Assembly (NCBI GenBank): GCA_038882715.1
Contig: JAVZNR010000005.1
Span: forward strand, 1 to 64,000
Length of the DNA: 64,000 bases
From: Candidatus Bathyarchaeia archaeon
GTDB lineage: Archaea > Thermoproteota > Bathyarchaeia > Bathyarchaeales > DTEX01
Direction of reading: 5' to 3'
Shown one piece after another: positions 16,659 to 25,505 of the stretch. Position numbers and translations under genes: made by a program. Position 1 is the stretch's first letter. Each line of letters begins with the position of its first letter. The notes below the pieces were generated by a model. It did no database searches, was not told the DNA's origin, and saw nothing but the letters and a program-made list of their open reading frames with translations.

Positions 16659-18098
16659 TTAACTTGTTAGCCTACGTATCATTTTTCCCTCTGAATCAAA
16701 TACCTCGATTGCTAGGGCTATAGGTCTCCACGCGTGCGTAGCGCAGCTTAGACACGGGTCGAAAGCGCGGATCACCGCCTCAACTCTATTCAGTAGGCCT
16801 TCGCTTAATCTACCTCCGCTTACATATTTCTTTGCCACCTGCGTTATAGCCATGTTGTATGCGAGGTTATTATGCTCAGTCGCGATTACGAGATTAGCCC
16901 ACTCTATTAAGCCGTGCCTGTTAACCTTATAGTGATGTATAAGCGTGCCCCTAGGGGCCTCAGCGACCCCAACACCCTCGTACCTATTGACGGAGGCCCT
17001 AGCCCAAATATTATCGGAATATGCTTCTGGATCCTCTAAGATTTCCCTAACCTTCTCTATGCAGAACAGTATCTCAATTAACCGCGCGTAATGATATAGC
17101 ATGGTGTTTTGGACAACGCCGTTTTTACCCCACTTCTTAAATTCTTTCAGTTCCTCGTCTGCTAGTGGTGTGCCACATCGTGAAACAATATTAAGTCTCG
17201 CCAGCGGCCCAACCCTATAGACTCCCTTCGGGTAGCCCAGCGGCTTATAGTATGGGAACTTCATATACGACCAGGGTTCAACAGCCTCCCCAATATACTC
17301 ACAATATCTTTTTGGGTCAAGATGATCGCTAATTATTTGCCCTTTATCATCAACGATTCTTATTAGTCCATCGTAATGTTCCAATTCGCCTTTCCGCGTC
17401 ACTAACCCCATATAATATGTTGGGAAGTCTCCAAAGCCCTTGATCTCGTCGCTCATCTTTTCTAAAATCTCTCTAAATCTGGATAGATTTTCGAGAGTTA
17501 TTTTTAGGGCGTCATCATATTCGCTCATGATTCTCTCCGACTTATCCTTTGAGAGCGGCGCCGCAACGCCTCCCGGAACAATCCAGTCGCTTGAATGTAT
17601 CCTTTTGCCAGCCAAATACTCAATTATCTTTTGCCCAAAGGCTCTGAGCTTTATTCCCTGCTTAGCTATCTCCGGATACCTTTCCATCAATCCGAAAATA
17701 TTTCTTTTTGATGGCTCAGAATCCATGCCTAAAAGGAAATCCGGCGAAGAGAGGAAAAAGAAGCTCAGCGCATGCGACTGGATTATCTGCCCCATATGCA
17801 TTAAGCGCCTTAGAAGCTCAGCGGCTCTAGGTATGCTTACAGCCAATATATCGTCGCATGCCTTCACGGACGCTAGAAGATGGCTTACAGGGCATATCCC
17901 GCATGTCCTAGACATTATGCTCGGCATCTCATAGAAGGGACGCCCCTCGCAGAATTTTTCGAAGCCGCGGAAATCCGTTACGTGCAGTCTAGCCTCTCTA
18001 ACGCTTCCATCGTCGGATAGGTGGATTGTCACCTTAGCGTGTCCTTCGATCCTAGTGACTGGCTTTATCTCAATCAGATTGCTTCTTTCCTCAACCAT
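16659..18098 (-). CDS. hoxH: [NiFe] hydrogenase large subunit (HoxH type)
   Basis: 479 residues carrying the Ni-Fe active site. The L1 motif RTCGICP has C66 and C69; the L2 motif DPCLSCATH has C449, C452 and H455. Twenty-four residues follow H455, the length of a C-terminal extension normally removed by a maturation protease. Sequence and gene order point to a group 3 cytoplasmic enzyme, probably NAD-linked group 3d. It overlaps hoxY by 8 bp. No maturation protease or Hyp genes are in the window. Confidence 0.9.
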   Translation of the reverse strand: MVEERSNLIEIKPVTRIEGHAKVTIHLSDDGSVREARLHVTDFRGFEKFCEGRPFYEMPSIMSRTCGICPVSHLLASVKACDDILAVSIPRAAELLRRLMHMGQIIQSHALSFFFLSSPDFLLGMDSEPSKRNIFGLMERYPEIAKQGIKLRAFGQKIIEYLAGKRIHSSDWIVPGGVAAPLSKDKSERIMSEYDDALKITLENLSRFREILEKMSDEIKGFGDFPTYYMGLVTRKGELEHYDGLIRIVDDKGQIISDHLDPKRYCEYIGEAVEPWSYMKFPYYKPLGYPKGVYRVGPLARLNIVSRCGTPLADEELKEFKKWGKNGVVQNTMLYHYARLIEILFCIEKVREILEDPEAYSDNIWARASVNRYEGVGVAEAPRGTLIHHYKVNRHGLIEWANLVIATEHNNLAYNMAITQVAKKYVSGGRLSEGLLNRVEAVIRAFDPCLSCATHAWRPIALAIEVFDSEGKMIRRLTS

Positions 18099-18633
18099 AT
18101 TTTGCTTTACCCTCCATATTCGGCGCTCTACCCGCCAATATTTCGGTTAGAACATAGTTTATGAGGTCTGCTGATGGCGGGCATCCCGGAATAAAATAAT
18201 CGACCTTAACAACTTCATTCAATGGGCATGCGCGCTTTAGCAATTTTGGGACATCGTTTGGGGTCAGCGGGTTAACATCAGTTAATTCTATGTAAGCTCT
18301 GCGGATAATCTCTTCGGAGCCATTATCCAAGGTATTTCTTAATGCGGTCACGTTTCCGGTTACCGCGCAGTCACCTATGGCGATAAGTATTTTTGTGTGT
18401 TCCCTAACAGTCTTGAGTAAGTGTAGCTGCTCCTCGTTTCCAACAGCTCCCTCAACAATAGTCACATCAACGTTCTCTGGGAAATCCTTAACATCCATAA
18501 GCGGGCTGTAAACAAGATTTATCTTTTCAGCAAGATCTATTAGGCGCTCATCTTGATCTAGAAATGACATATGGCACCCTGAGCAGCCGCTAAGCCAGAC
18601 CGTTGCGAAATTAACTTTATTGATTCGGCTCAT
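18091..18633 (-). CDS. hoxY: [NiFe] hydrogenase small subunit (HoxY type)
   Basis: 180 residues, short as in cytoplasmic group 3 hydrogenases. SGCSGCHMSF supplies C17 and C20, and GDCAVTGN plus PGCPPSAD supply the other cysteines of one proximal [4Fe-4S] cluster. There is no Tat signal and no second cluster domain, fitting a soluble enzyme. It passes electrons from HoxH to the HoxEFU diaphorase. The start lies next to the hoxU stop. Confidence 0.9.
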   Translation of the reverse strand: MSRINKVNFATVWLSGCSGCHMSFLDQDERLIDLAEKINLVYSPLMDVKDFPENVDVTIVEGAVGNEEQLHLLKTVREHTKILIAIGDCAVTGNVTALRNTLDNGSEEIIRRAYIELTDVNPLTPNDVPKLLKRACPLNEVVKVDYFIPGCPPSADLINYVLTEILAGRAPNMEGKAKYG

Positions 18634-19341
18634 CTATCTCCGCCTCCTTGAGATTATGAATTGGGCTATATCCTTGTCCTTCGTTTCCGAGATGGGTTTG
18701 TCCCTCACGTATATTGCTCCAACAGGGCATACTCTAGCACACTTACGACACGATGTGCATGATCTAGACGAGCCCCAATCCTCATCCATATCCACAATTA
18801 TCTGCGAGTCTTTACCCCTAGCTTTTATGTCTAAGACATGGACGCCCTCAATCTCATCGCATACTCTAACGCAGCGGGTGCATAAAATGCACCTATTATT
18901 GTCTATAACTAGAAAGTCATGCGTCAAATCTATTTTTTGCCTAGTCCACTCGCGATCGAACCTCAAGTGATCGACGCCAAACTCTTTCGCCAAATCCTGC
19001 AATTCACAATTACCATTAGCGACGCAGACGGCGCATACATGAGGCTTCTCTGAAAGCAGAAGCTCTACCGTCATCTTCCTATATTTCCTCAGCCTCTCAG
19101 AGTCTGTAATGACCTCCATACCGTTGCTGACAGGGGTTGTGCAGGATGGGAAGAGTTTAGGCGAACCCTTAATTTCAACTATGCATAGGCGGCAACTACC
19201 ATAATTACTTAACCCATCTAGATAGCATAACGTTGGAATTCTTATCCCAGCCCTCTTAGCAGCTTCAAGAATTGTTTCTCCCTCGTAGGCAGTAACCTCA
19301 ACACCATTGATCTTCAATTTAACTGTTCCAGCACCACTCAT
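18634..19341 (-). CDS. hoxU: Hydrogenase diaphorase iron-sulfur subunit (HoxU, NuoG N-terminal type)
   Basis: 235 residues. An N-terminal plant-type [2Fe-2S] ferredoxin domain (CYLDGLSNYGSCRLC...SCTTP) is followed by the His-Cys3 [4Fe-4S] site (HVCAVCVANGNC) and two more [4Fe-4S] motifs (CILCTRCVRVC and CTSCRKCARVCPVGA). This is the HoxU/NuoG-N layout that wires the flavin subunit to the hydrogenase module. It abuts hoxF (1-nt gap) and hoxY. Confidence 0.9.
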   Translation of the reverse strand: MSGAGTVKLKINGVEVTAYEGETILEAAKRAGIRIPTLCYLDGLSNYGSCRLCIVEIKGSPKLFPSCTTPVSNGMEVITDSERLRKYRKMTVELLLSEKPHVCAVCVANGNCELQDLAKEFGVDHLRFDREWTRQKIDLTHDFLVIDNNRCILCTRCVRVCDEIEGVHVLDIKARGKDSQIIVDMDEDWGSSRSCTSCRKCARVCPVGAIYVRDKPISETKDKDIAQFIISRRRR

Positions 19342-19342
19342 C

Positions 19343-21004
19343 TCATGGAGCCTCCTTCATAGATACTTGGGACCTAAAACATTTTCCAGCCGGACACCTC
19401 TTATCAAATATATGGGTAATGTATTCATCCCTAAAATAGCGTAAGGTTGTTAAGACCGGGTTCGGGGCTGTTTGTCCTAAACCGCATAGGCTCACATCCC
19501 TCACATACTCGCCCAGCTCGCTCAATATATCTAGGTCCTCTAGGCGCCCCTCGCCCTTCATAATCCTCTCCAGAATATTCCTCATTTTCAGCAATCCAAC
19601 CCTACAGGGAACACATTTACCACACGATTCATCAACGCAGAAGTCCGTGAAGAACCATGCTGTATCAACCATACATGACTCATCATCGATCACGACTATG
19701 CCGCCAGAACCCATTATAGCCCCAGCTTTAGTCAAAGACTCATAATCAATCGAAAGATCAAGCAAGCTTTCAGGCAAGCATCCGCCTGACGGCCCACCGA
19801 CCAGAACAGCCTTAAATCTCCGCCCAGACGGAACCCCACCACCTATCTCGAAAACAACCTCTCTAAGGGTTATTCCCATCGGGACCTCAATAAGCCCCGG
19901 GTTGTTCACTTTACCGGTAAGCGAGAAGCATTTTGTGCCAGTACATTTTGGTGTTCCAATCTTAGCAAACCAGCTTCCACCGTTAAGTATTATGAGCGGA
20001 ACGTTCGCCAGGGTCTCAACATTCTGTATGAGTGTTGGCTTACCCCACAATCCCGATGTCGCTGGGTACGGTGGACGCGGTCTAGGCATTGCTCTGCGCC
20101 CTTCAATAGACGCAAGTATACCGGTCTCCTCACCGGCAACGAATGCGCCTGCACCCAACCTTAACTCAATATCGAAGCTGAACTGCGTTTCAAGAATATT
20201 CTTTCCCATAAGATTCATTGACCTGGCTTGTTTTAAGGCTTCCCTTAAAGTCTGAACCGCTAGCGGATATTCGGCTCTAACATAAATGTAGCCTTTTTCG
20301 GCGCCTACAGCATAGGCGGCTATGGCCATACCCTCAATTATAGCATGGGGATCCGCCTCAGCCAATGTTCTGTTAGCGAATACTCCCGGGTCGCCCTCAT
20401 CCAGGTTCGCTACAACATATTTCGGAGTATTTTTCTCTCTAGCCACGAAATTCCATTTCTGCCCGGTTGGAAAACCCGCGCCTCCGCGCCCCCTTAATCC
20501 GCTTGCAATAACCTCATCTATCACTTCCTTTGGTGTCATCTTTGTCAGGCACTTTATAAGCGCGGAGTATCCGCCAGCCGCTATATAATCCTCTATTTTA
20601 AGCGGGTCTATTTTACCAGCGTTCCTTAGAACAAGCCTAAGCTGCTTCTTAAAGAAGGCCTCATTCGCATAAAGCAGCTCTTTAACAGGTTTCCCGGAAA
20701 CTATGTGGCTTTTCACTATTTCCCTAGCATTCTCCGGCGTAACATTCTGATATAGGTAGCCGCCGGGCTCAATTAAAACTACTGGGCCGACTGAGCATGT
20801 TCCCACGCATCCGGTTCTTGAAACCCTGCATTCGCCCTGAAGCCCAAACTCTTTAATAGCTTCCTCAAACGCTTTAAGAACTTGTAGGGCGCCGAATGGT
20901 AGGCATCCGCTGGAGCAGCAGACGTTTATCCTATACCTATAAGACCTCTGTCTCTCGGCTTCCTCTCTAGCGATTCTCAAAATATCCTCTGGCTTCAAAA
21001 CCAC
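19343..21004 (-). CDS. hoxF: NAD-binding flavoprotein subunit (HoxF/NuoF type)
   Basis: 553 residues. The N-terminal thioredoxin-like [2Fe-2S] domain has CCSSGC and CVGTC (to about residue 110). The FMN/NAD core shows GLRGRGGAGFPTGQKW, ANLDEGDPG and GAGAFVAGEETG, then an SLBB segment and the cluster motif ESCGKCVPCRVG with a later Cys. It exchanges electrons with NAD(H). The C-terminus stops right after CPAGKC, a motif that in electron-bifurcating HydB/HylB-type proteins leads into a double [4Fe-4S] domain; that domain is absent here. Confidence 0.9.
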   Translation of the reverse strand: MVLKPEDILRIAREEAERQRSYRYRINVCCSSGCLPFGALQVLKAFEEAIKEFGLQGECRVSRTGCVGTCSVGPVVLIEPGGYLYQNVTPENAREIVKSHIVSGKPVKELLYANEAFFKKQLRLVLRNAGKIDPLKIEDYIAAGGYSALIKCLTKMTPKEVIDEVIASGLRGRGGAGFPTGQKWNFVAREKNTPKYVVANLDEGDPGVFANRTLAEADPHAIIEGMAIAAYAVGAEKGYIYVRAEYPLAVQTLREALKQARSMNLMGKNILETQFSFDIELRLGAGAFVAGEETGILASIEGRRAMPRPRPPYPATSGLWGKPTLIQNVETLANVPLIILNGGSWFAKIGTPKCTGTKCFSLTGKVNNPGLIEVPMGITLREVVFEIGGGVPSGRRFKAVLVGGPSGGCLPESLLDLSIDYESLTKAGAIMGSGGIVVIDDESCMVDTAWFFTDFCVDESCGKCVPCRVGLLKMRNILERIMKGEGRLEDLDILSELGEYVRDVSLCGLGQTAPNPVLTTLRYFRDEYITHIFDKRCPAGKCFRSQVSMKEAP

Positions 21005-21565
21005 TTATCCCCCAAGAACTTTTCTTATTTTATCCAAAACAACCTCTTTAGTTGCTCTTCCAACAACTTCGTTATCAATAGTTATATTTGGGGCCATGGC
21101 GCATGCGCCAATGCAACGCGTAACAAAAAGTGAGAGCCGTCCATCCGGACTTGAACCGCCGCGCTTAATATTAAATTCTCTCTCAATTGCCGTTATTATC
21201 TCTTCAACACCCTTCACGTAGCATGCTGTCCCCATGCACGCTGAGATAACATGCTCACCGGGCTTCCTAAACTTGAATAAGTGATAAAATGATGCTACGC
21301 CATAAACATGGCTCGGCGGCAGGTTCAGGCGCTCAGCTATATATGTTAGAAGAGGTTTATCGAAGTATCCATAAAGCTCATGTGCCGCATGCAGAACTTC
21401 AAGAAGGGCGCTTTTCTGATAGTTATGCTCTTTTATAATTCTTTCAAGCATTTGTAAGCGCCTATCTTCCTTTAACAAAGGGTTTACCGCCCCGAATAAT
21501 TGTTTTCTAAACGCTTTCTCTTTCTTAAATGAGGTATGACGGGGAGTATTTAAGGGTTTACTCAT
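21005..21565 (-). CDS. hoxE: Thioredoxin-like [2Fe-2S] subunit (HoxE/NuoE type)
   Basis: 186 residues. A helical N-terminus (LLEVLHAAHELYGYFDKPLL region) precedes the thioredoxin-like [2Fe-2S] fold with CMGTAC and, about 40 residues on, CIGAC. It is the first gene of hoxEFUYH, and all five genes abut or overlap, implying one transcript. A TATA-like CACTTAAAT about 25 nt upstream suggests a near-leaderless operon start. Confidence 0.9.
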   Translation of the reverse strand: MSKPLNTPRHTSFKKEKAFRKQLFGAVNPLLKEDRRLQMLERIIKEHNYQKSALLEVLHAAHELYGYFDKPLLTYIAERLNLPPSHVYGVASFYHLFKFRKPGEHVISACMGTACYVKGVEEIITAIEREFNIKRGGSSPDGRLSLFVTRCIGACAMAPNITIDNEVVGRATKEVVLDKIRKVLGG

Positions 21566-21583
21566 TAAGATTACTTTAAAATT

Positions 21584-21594
21584 GATTTAAGTGC
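21584..21594 (-). promoter_or_regulatory. Putative hox operon promoter
   Basis: CACTTAAAT on the minus strand lies about 25 nt upstream of the hoxE ATG (21565), the spacing expected for a leaderless or near-leaderless archaeal transcript. No other TATA element is better placed. Co-transcription from the upstream 124-residue gene is the alternative. Confidence 0.35.
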
Positions 21595-21608
21595 TAGGAT
21601 TCAGTAGA

Positions 21609-21983
21609 TCATGGAACGTGAGGTTTAACGGCAACCTTAACTTGACCATCCGGGCTTATGGCGATTAAACCTATAGGTAAATTTATAACGCTCAAAATTT
21701 TCTCCAGTTTCCTTAAATATGGATAATCTTCTGGAACCGCGATATACGTCGGTACAAACCCGTTTTCAACGCAATGAACTATACATTGACCCAGATTTCT
21801 ATAACAATCAGATAACTCAAAACCACATCTGGTCATTACACAGTACGCCATCCTATACCCTATGCTATATCCGTCCTCAATCTCGTAGACTTCAATTCTA
21901 TCCTCCTCAGAGCGAACAATGCTTGTTGGGAACAATGAGGACAACCATTTAGATAAAACCTCAGAGACATTTTCACTAACCAT
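21609..21983 (-). CDS. Small cysteine-rich protein, unknown
   Basis: 124 residues, family not recognised. No signal peptide or membrane helix. A central cluster of five cysteines (within YCVMTRCGFELSDCYRNLGQ and the next few residues; spacings 5, 6, 6 and 3) could bind metal or a cluster. It ends 43 bp upstream of hoxE on the same strand and could be co-transcribed with the hydrogenase, but a separate hox promoter is also possible. Confidence 0.6.
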   Translation of the reverse strand: MVSENVSEVLSKWLSSLFPTSIVRSEEDRIEVYEIEDGYSIGYRMAYCVMTRCGFELSDCYRNLGQCIVHCVENGFVPTYIAVPEDYPYLRKLEKILSVINLPIGLIAISPDGQVKVAVKPHVP

Positions 21984-22059
21984 GCCGTTTCTCCCTCAAA
22001 TACGATTTCTAGGAACTTTAACATTTAATTTATTTTCACGCGCTTATATAATACTTACT

Positions 22060-23040
22060 TCAAGATTTTGGAGCCCCGCGTACAGAAAGCAAAATTATGG
22101 AAGAAGCTATGATGAAAACCGCTAAAAATATAGTTATCTGTGATAAGATAGCGAGGATAAATACTCCATATAAACTGGAAACCAGTTTCATTATGACGCT
22201 TAAAGAAATGAAGCCTAAACATAAGCCAAATGTTAATTTAAAGCTAGCCTCCTTTACTCGTCTGGTCGCTGAAGAGCCGATCTGCACACCGATCGAGGAA
22301 CCGACAAAGATTAGAATTGCCAATATAAAATCAACGTTCCCCTTGAGCGTATGAGTTAAAGACGCGTACGCGCAGCTCACCAGTACTCCGAAAATGCATG
22401 TTCCAGCGGCAACCGACGGCTTACAGCCAACTATATAGATTAGCAGCGGAACCAGTATAAAACCTCCACCAGCGCCTAGAAAACCAGCTGATAAACCGCC
22501 AATAAAGCCGATCGCTGCCACCATCCATACTGATATTGGCTTTGCATCAGGCTGCGACGTCGTGATCAGCGGCGGGATTTTAAGCTTATGAATCCTAAAC
22601 CATAAAGGCTTCTTTTCGGGACTCTTTTCCCGACCAGGGTTTAAGCCCTCATAAACCATGTATGTGGAGATTAGAATTAAAATTAGGATATAAGCCAGAC
22701 TCACCGCGAAATTCATGAACTGCGTGTTGATCCTCTTAAGTTGCTCAATTGATTGCGCCCCAATTTCTGTTCCGAGAACTGAGGAAAGAGCAATAATTAA
22801 GCCTATTTTCACCTCCACGTTGCCTAAGCGCTTATGCCTTAACGATGCAACAATAGATGACATAAATATCTCGGTAACGCTTGTCCCGACAGCCGTGCTG
22901 GCTGGAAAACCTAGGCTAATTAGAAACGGTGTGAGAATGAAGCCGCCGCCGAAACCGAAGAAACCGGATAGAATCCCTACGAGAAAGCCCATAGCGATTA
23001 AGCAGAGACTTACACCTACATTTAAATCCAGTACCAACAT
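22060..23040 (-). CDS. TSUP-family (TauE/SafE) permease
   Basis: 326 residues, eight or so membrane segments in two homologous halves. Each half opens with the glycine-rich TSUP motif: GILSGFFGFGGGFILTPFL and GLSAGFLGAGGGFILVPLL. Members carry sulfite, sulfonates or other small organic anions, usually outward. The long loop between the halves (about residues 125-165) is charged. Substrate cannot be inferred from the neighbours. Confidence 0.88.
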   Translation of the reverse strand: MLVLDLNVGVSLCLIAMGFLVGILSGFFGFGGGFILTPFLISLGFPASTAVGTSVTEIFMSSIVASLRHKRLGNVEVKIGLIIALSSVLGTEIGAQSIEQLKRINTQFMNFAVSLAYILILILISTYMVYEGLNPGREKSPEKKPLWFRIHKLKIPPLITTSQPDAKPISVWMVAAIGFIGGLSAGFLGAGGGFILVPLLIYIVGCKPSVAAGTCIFGVLVSCAYASLTHTLKGNVDFILAILIFVGSSIGVQIGSSATRRVKEASFKLTFGLCLGFISLSVIMKLVSSLYGVFILAILSQITIFLAVFIIASSIILLSVRGAPKS

Positions 23041-23127
23041 TTTCTCCTGCTATAAAGAGCTTCAAAATAATAAAAATAAAGATTAGGGGAAATAGCCGGA
23101 TAATGTAAAGTTTCTCCGGCTTTTCTT

Positions 23128-23721
23128 TTACTCGCGCAGCCTACCCTCTAGCTTATTTACCCACTTATTATATTCTCTGGCGCCCAATAAATCGTTCAAT
23201 TCCTCCTCAAGAATCACGGAGTTCTTGGGTTTGATTTCAAGAATCCAGCCCTTGCCATACGGGTCTTCGTTTATTAGATGTGGTTCGTTCTTTAAGTCCT
23301 CGTTAACCTTAACTATTTTGCCGCTAACTGGCGCATAGATATCGAACATGAACATCCATGTTTCAACGACACCTATCGGCTCCATTTTATTAACCTCTTT
23401 TCCAGCCGGCTCAGTCATAACGTGGGCTATGCCTTTCAAGTGCCTAGCAGCGTAATCAGATAGCCCGACGCGTATATTTCCTTCAGGAGTTATTTGAGCC
23501 CATGTATGCTTCGGAGTGTATAGCAACTGTTCTTTAATGGTCGCTAGGACCTCCTTTCTTTTCTCCGCTGGGACCCCTCTGGTGCGCATTATTTCTTCAA
23601 GGCGTAATCTTATAGCCTCTGAAACGAACTCCGATATACTTCTATACTTTCCAGTTTTAACGGCCTTTTCAACCTCATCTATTAATTCTTGCCTTATACT
23701 CACGGTCTTCCATTTTGGCAT
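23128..23721 (-). CDS. Ribbon-helix-helix regulator fused to a GcvH-like lipoyl domain lacking the lipoyl lysine
   Basis: 197 residues with two domains. Residues 1-45 resemble a CopG-type ribbon-helix-helix DNA-binding domain (WKTVSIRQELIDEVEKAV, then YRSISEFVSEAIRLRLEE). Residues 66-197 match glycine-cleavage H protein along most of its length (YTPKHTWA, VGLSDYAARHLKG, DIYAPVSGKIVKVN, DPYGKGWILEI). The lipoylated lysine of the ESVKA motif is replaced: ETWMF puts M123 there. A lipoyl cofactor therefore cannot be attached at the usual site. A sensor-regulator role is my inference. A GGAGGCG ribosome binding site supports the start. Confidence 0.8.
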   Translation of the reverse strand: MPKWKTVSIRQELIDEVEKAVKTGKYRSISEFVSEAIRLRLEEIMRTRGVPAEKRKEVLATIKEQLLYTPKHTWAQITPEGNIRVGLSDYAARHLKGIAHVMTEPAGKEVNKMEPIGVVETWMFMFDIYAPVSGKIVKVNEDLKNEPHLINEDPYGKGWILEIKPKNSVILEEELNDLLGAREYNKWVNKLEGRLRE

Positions 23722-23744
23722 ATACTACGCCTCCACTACACTTG

Positions 23745-23782
23745 AGTGATATATAATGCAAGCGAAAGATATATATTTAATG
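23745..23782. promoter_or_regulatory. Divergent TATA boxes between RHH-GcvH-like and PhoU-like genes
   Basis: Minus-strand TTATATATC (about 23748-23757) lies some 30 nt before the RHH-GcvH-like start. Plus-strand GATATATATTTAATG (about 23767-23781) lies 50-60 nt before the PhoU-like TTG start. The two elements are nearly back to back, so binding by one product could affect both genes. Confidence 0.5.
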
Positions 23783-23830
23783 CAAATAAAATAATGATTG
23801 GTAAATATCGTATATTCCGGGTGAGCTGGG

Positions 23831-24913
23831 TTGGAGAGTAGAAAGCTACAGAAGGTTGGCCGCTCAACAATAACAGTTTCGCTTCCAAATAAATGGATAA
23901 AGGAGAATAACATTAAACCCGGCGATTTAGTCTTCATTTTGCCGGAGAAAGATGGAGCATTGAGGATAGTTCCAAGCCAGTCCATGCGCCAAGAAGAAGT
24001 TGAGGAAGAATACGTGATTAACGCTGATGCCTGCGATGAGCATGGTATGCTTGAGAGGATAATCGTTGGCGGCTATATTCTTGGGCGAAACGTCATCAGA
24101 ATCGTATCACCAAACCGTATAGAGAAAGAACACATAGATGAAGTCCGGAGGATCGTACGTAAGCTTATTGGCTTAGGCATACTTGAGGAAACATCGAACA
24201 GCGTATTGCTGCAGTGCTCATTAGACCCAACGAGATTTAAGATAGACATGTTGGCTAGAAGATTAACCCTTGTTGTTTCGACAATACTTTCTGAGGCTAT
24301 GCAAGCGCTCTTAGAGAATAATGAGGCTTTAGCTAAGGAGGCTATTGAGCGTGAAGAAGAAGCTGACACAATTTACTACTTGGCTACTCGTTTACTTCTC
24401 TATGTGCAGAGAAAACCTGCTTTAGCCGAGCAAATGGGTATAACGGATATAATTCTTATACCGGCTTTACGCTTAATATTCCAGTCTTTAGAGTTAATAG
24501 GCGATTACTCTGAGGATATAGCGAAAAAGGTGCTGGCCCTCAAAACATATAGAAATAGGATAAGCGAAGACATGATAAAGAAGATTTATGAGTTGGGTGA
24601 GGCGGTTCAGACTGTTTTCCAGAGGGCTATTGACTGCATCTTTACGGGCGATATTAAGCTCGCTAACAGCGTGCTTGAGATGAAAAGATCTCTTAAAGAT
24701 GGAGCTGAGAGACTGATGCATGAGCTGCCAGAGATACCATACTTGAGGGCCATAGTTTCAGGTTTAGCCAATATAGCGAACGTCGGAGGGATAAGCGCCG
24801 ATATAGCGATAAATAAGGCGTTGCTGGAGCACAGTAAGCATATTGAGGGCATAGTTGAGATAGTCAAGCATGTTTTAGTGCAACCTAAACCATCAAGATT
24901 TGAGTTAAGATAG
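23831..24913 (+). CDS. PhoU-family regulator with AbrB-type DNA-binding N-terminus
   Basis: 360 residues. The first 50 residues form a SpoVT/AbrB-like swapped hairpin (KLQKVGRSTITVSLPNKW, then GDLVFILPEKDG). The rest is helical with two PhoU-type three-helix repeats containing the acidic metal-binding pattern (EREEEADTIYYLATRLL; then LELIGDYSEDIAKKV). Archaeal members are annotated as phosphate-uptake regulators. The start is TTG at 23831 behind GGTGAGCTGGG. No pst genes are nearby, so a phosphate link is by family only. Confidence 0.82.
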   Translation: MESRKLQKVGRSTITVSLPNKWIKENNIKPGDLVFILPEKDGALRIVPSQSMRQEEVEEEYVINADACDEHGMLERIIVGGYILGRNVIRIVSPNRIEKEHIDEVRRIVRKLIGLGILEETSNSVLLQCSLDPTRFKIDMLARRLTLVVSTILSEAMQALLENNEALAKEAIEREEEADTIYYLATRLLLYVQRKPALAEQMGITDIILIPALRLIFQSLELIGDYSEDIAKKVLALKTYRNRISEDMIKKIYELGEAVQTVFQRAIDCIFTGDIKLANSVLEMKRSLKDGAERLMHELPEIPYLRAIVSGLANIANVGGISADIAINKALLEHSKHIEGIVEIVKHVLVQPKPSRFELR

Positions 24914-25093
24914 ACGCTGGCACATGCCCTCTTATGCATGGTTACTCATCCAAGCAATTAAGACATGCGTAGATAACCTTAAACTCACAGCTGAAGGCTC
25001 TTAAAACATGCATGTTCTTCTTATGCGTTAAACTTAACTTAGAAAAGGAAAAATATATGCAGTAAATAAAGTATTAATTGAGGGAAACAATTT

Positions 25094-25480
25094 ATGGGCA
25101 ATAGTTTTGAGGAGGCGTTATCGAATATAAACGTTTTCTGCTCAGTTTTGGTTAAAAAGATAATTGAGGATGAAGAACCGCAAATAAAGCCCGAACCTAT
25201 CGAAAGTATGTTAAAGAAAAAGTATACAGTTGAGGTTTACGGAGACTGTGATAAATGGGAGGAACCCCTAGTAGATGTTTTTGAAGATGAAAAACAAGTG
25301 AAGATCCTCATGCGCTTCTCATTCGGAGGACAGGAAATCGAGTTTCATCCCTGTGAAGATTACGTGGAGATATGGGTTAATAAGGGCCAAAGGTTTAAGC
25401 TTCCAATAGATCCTCCAAACATGAATAAAACAACTGTAAAACGTAATAACCAAGTATTAGAAATAACAGTACAAAAGTGA
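25094..25480 (+). CDS. Hsp20/alpha-crystallin-fold protein
   Basis: 128 residues. After a helical N-terminus, residues 55-127 follow the Hsp20 beta-sandwich pattern: PLVDVFEDEKQVKILMRF, then a short variable part, RFKLPIDPP and NNQVLEITVQK. The terminal I-x-I oligomerisation motif of chaperone-type Hsp20 is not evident, so it could be a GvpH-like or CS-domain protein rather than a typical small heat-shock protein. A TATA-like AAAAATATATG precedes it at about 25050. It converges on the GH32 gene. Confidence 0.6.
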   Translation: MGNSFEEALSNINVFCSVLVKKIIEDEEPQIKPEPIESMLKKKYTVEVYGDCDKWEEPLVDVFEDEKQVKILMRFSFGGQEIEFHPCEDYVEIWVNKGQRFKLPIDPPNMNKTTVKRNNQVLEITVQK

Positions 25481-25505
25481 TTTTGGCACCTCATAATCCT
25501 TTAGA

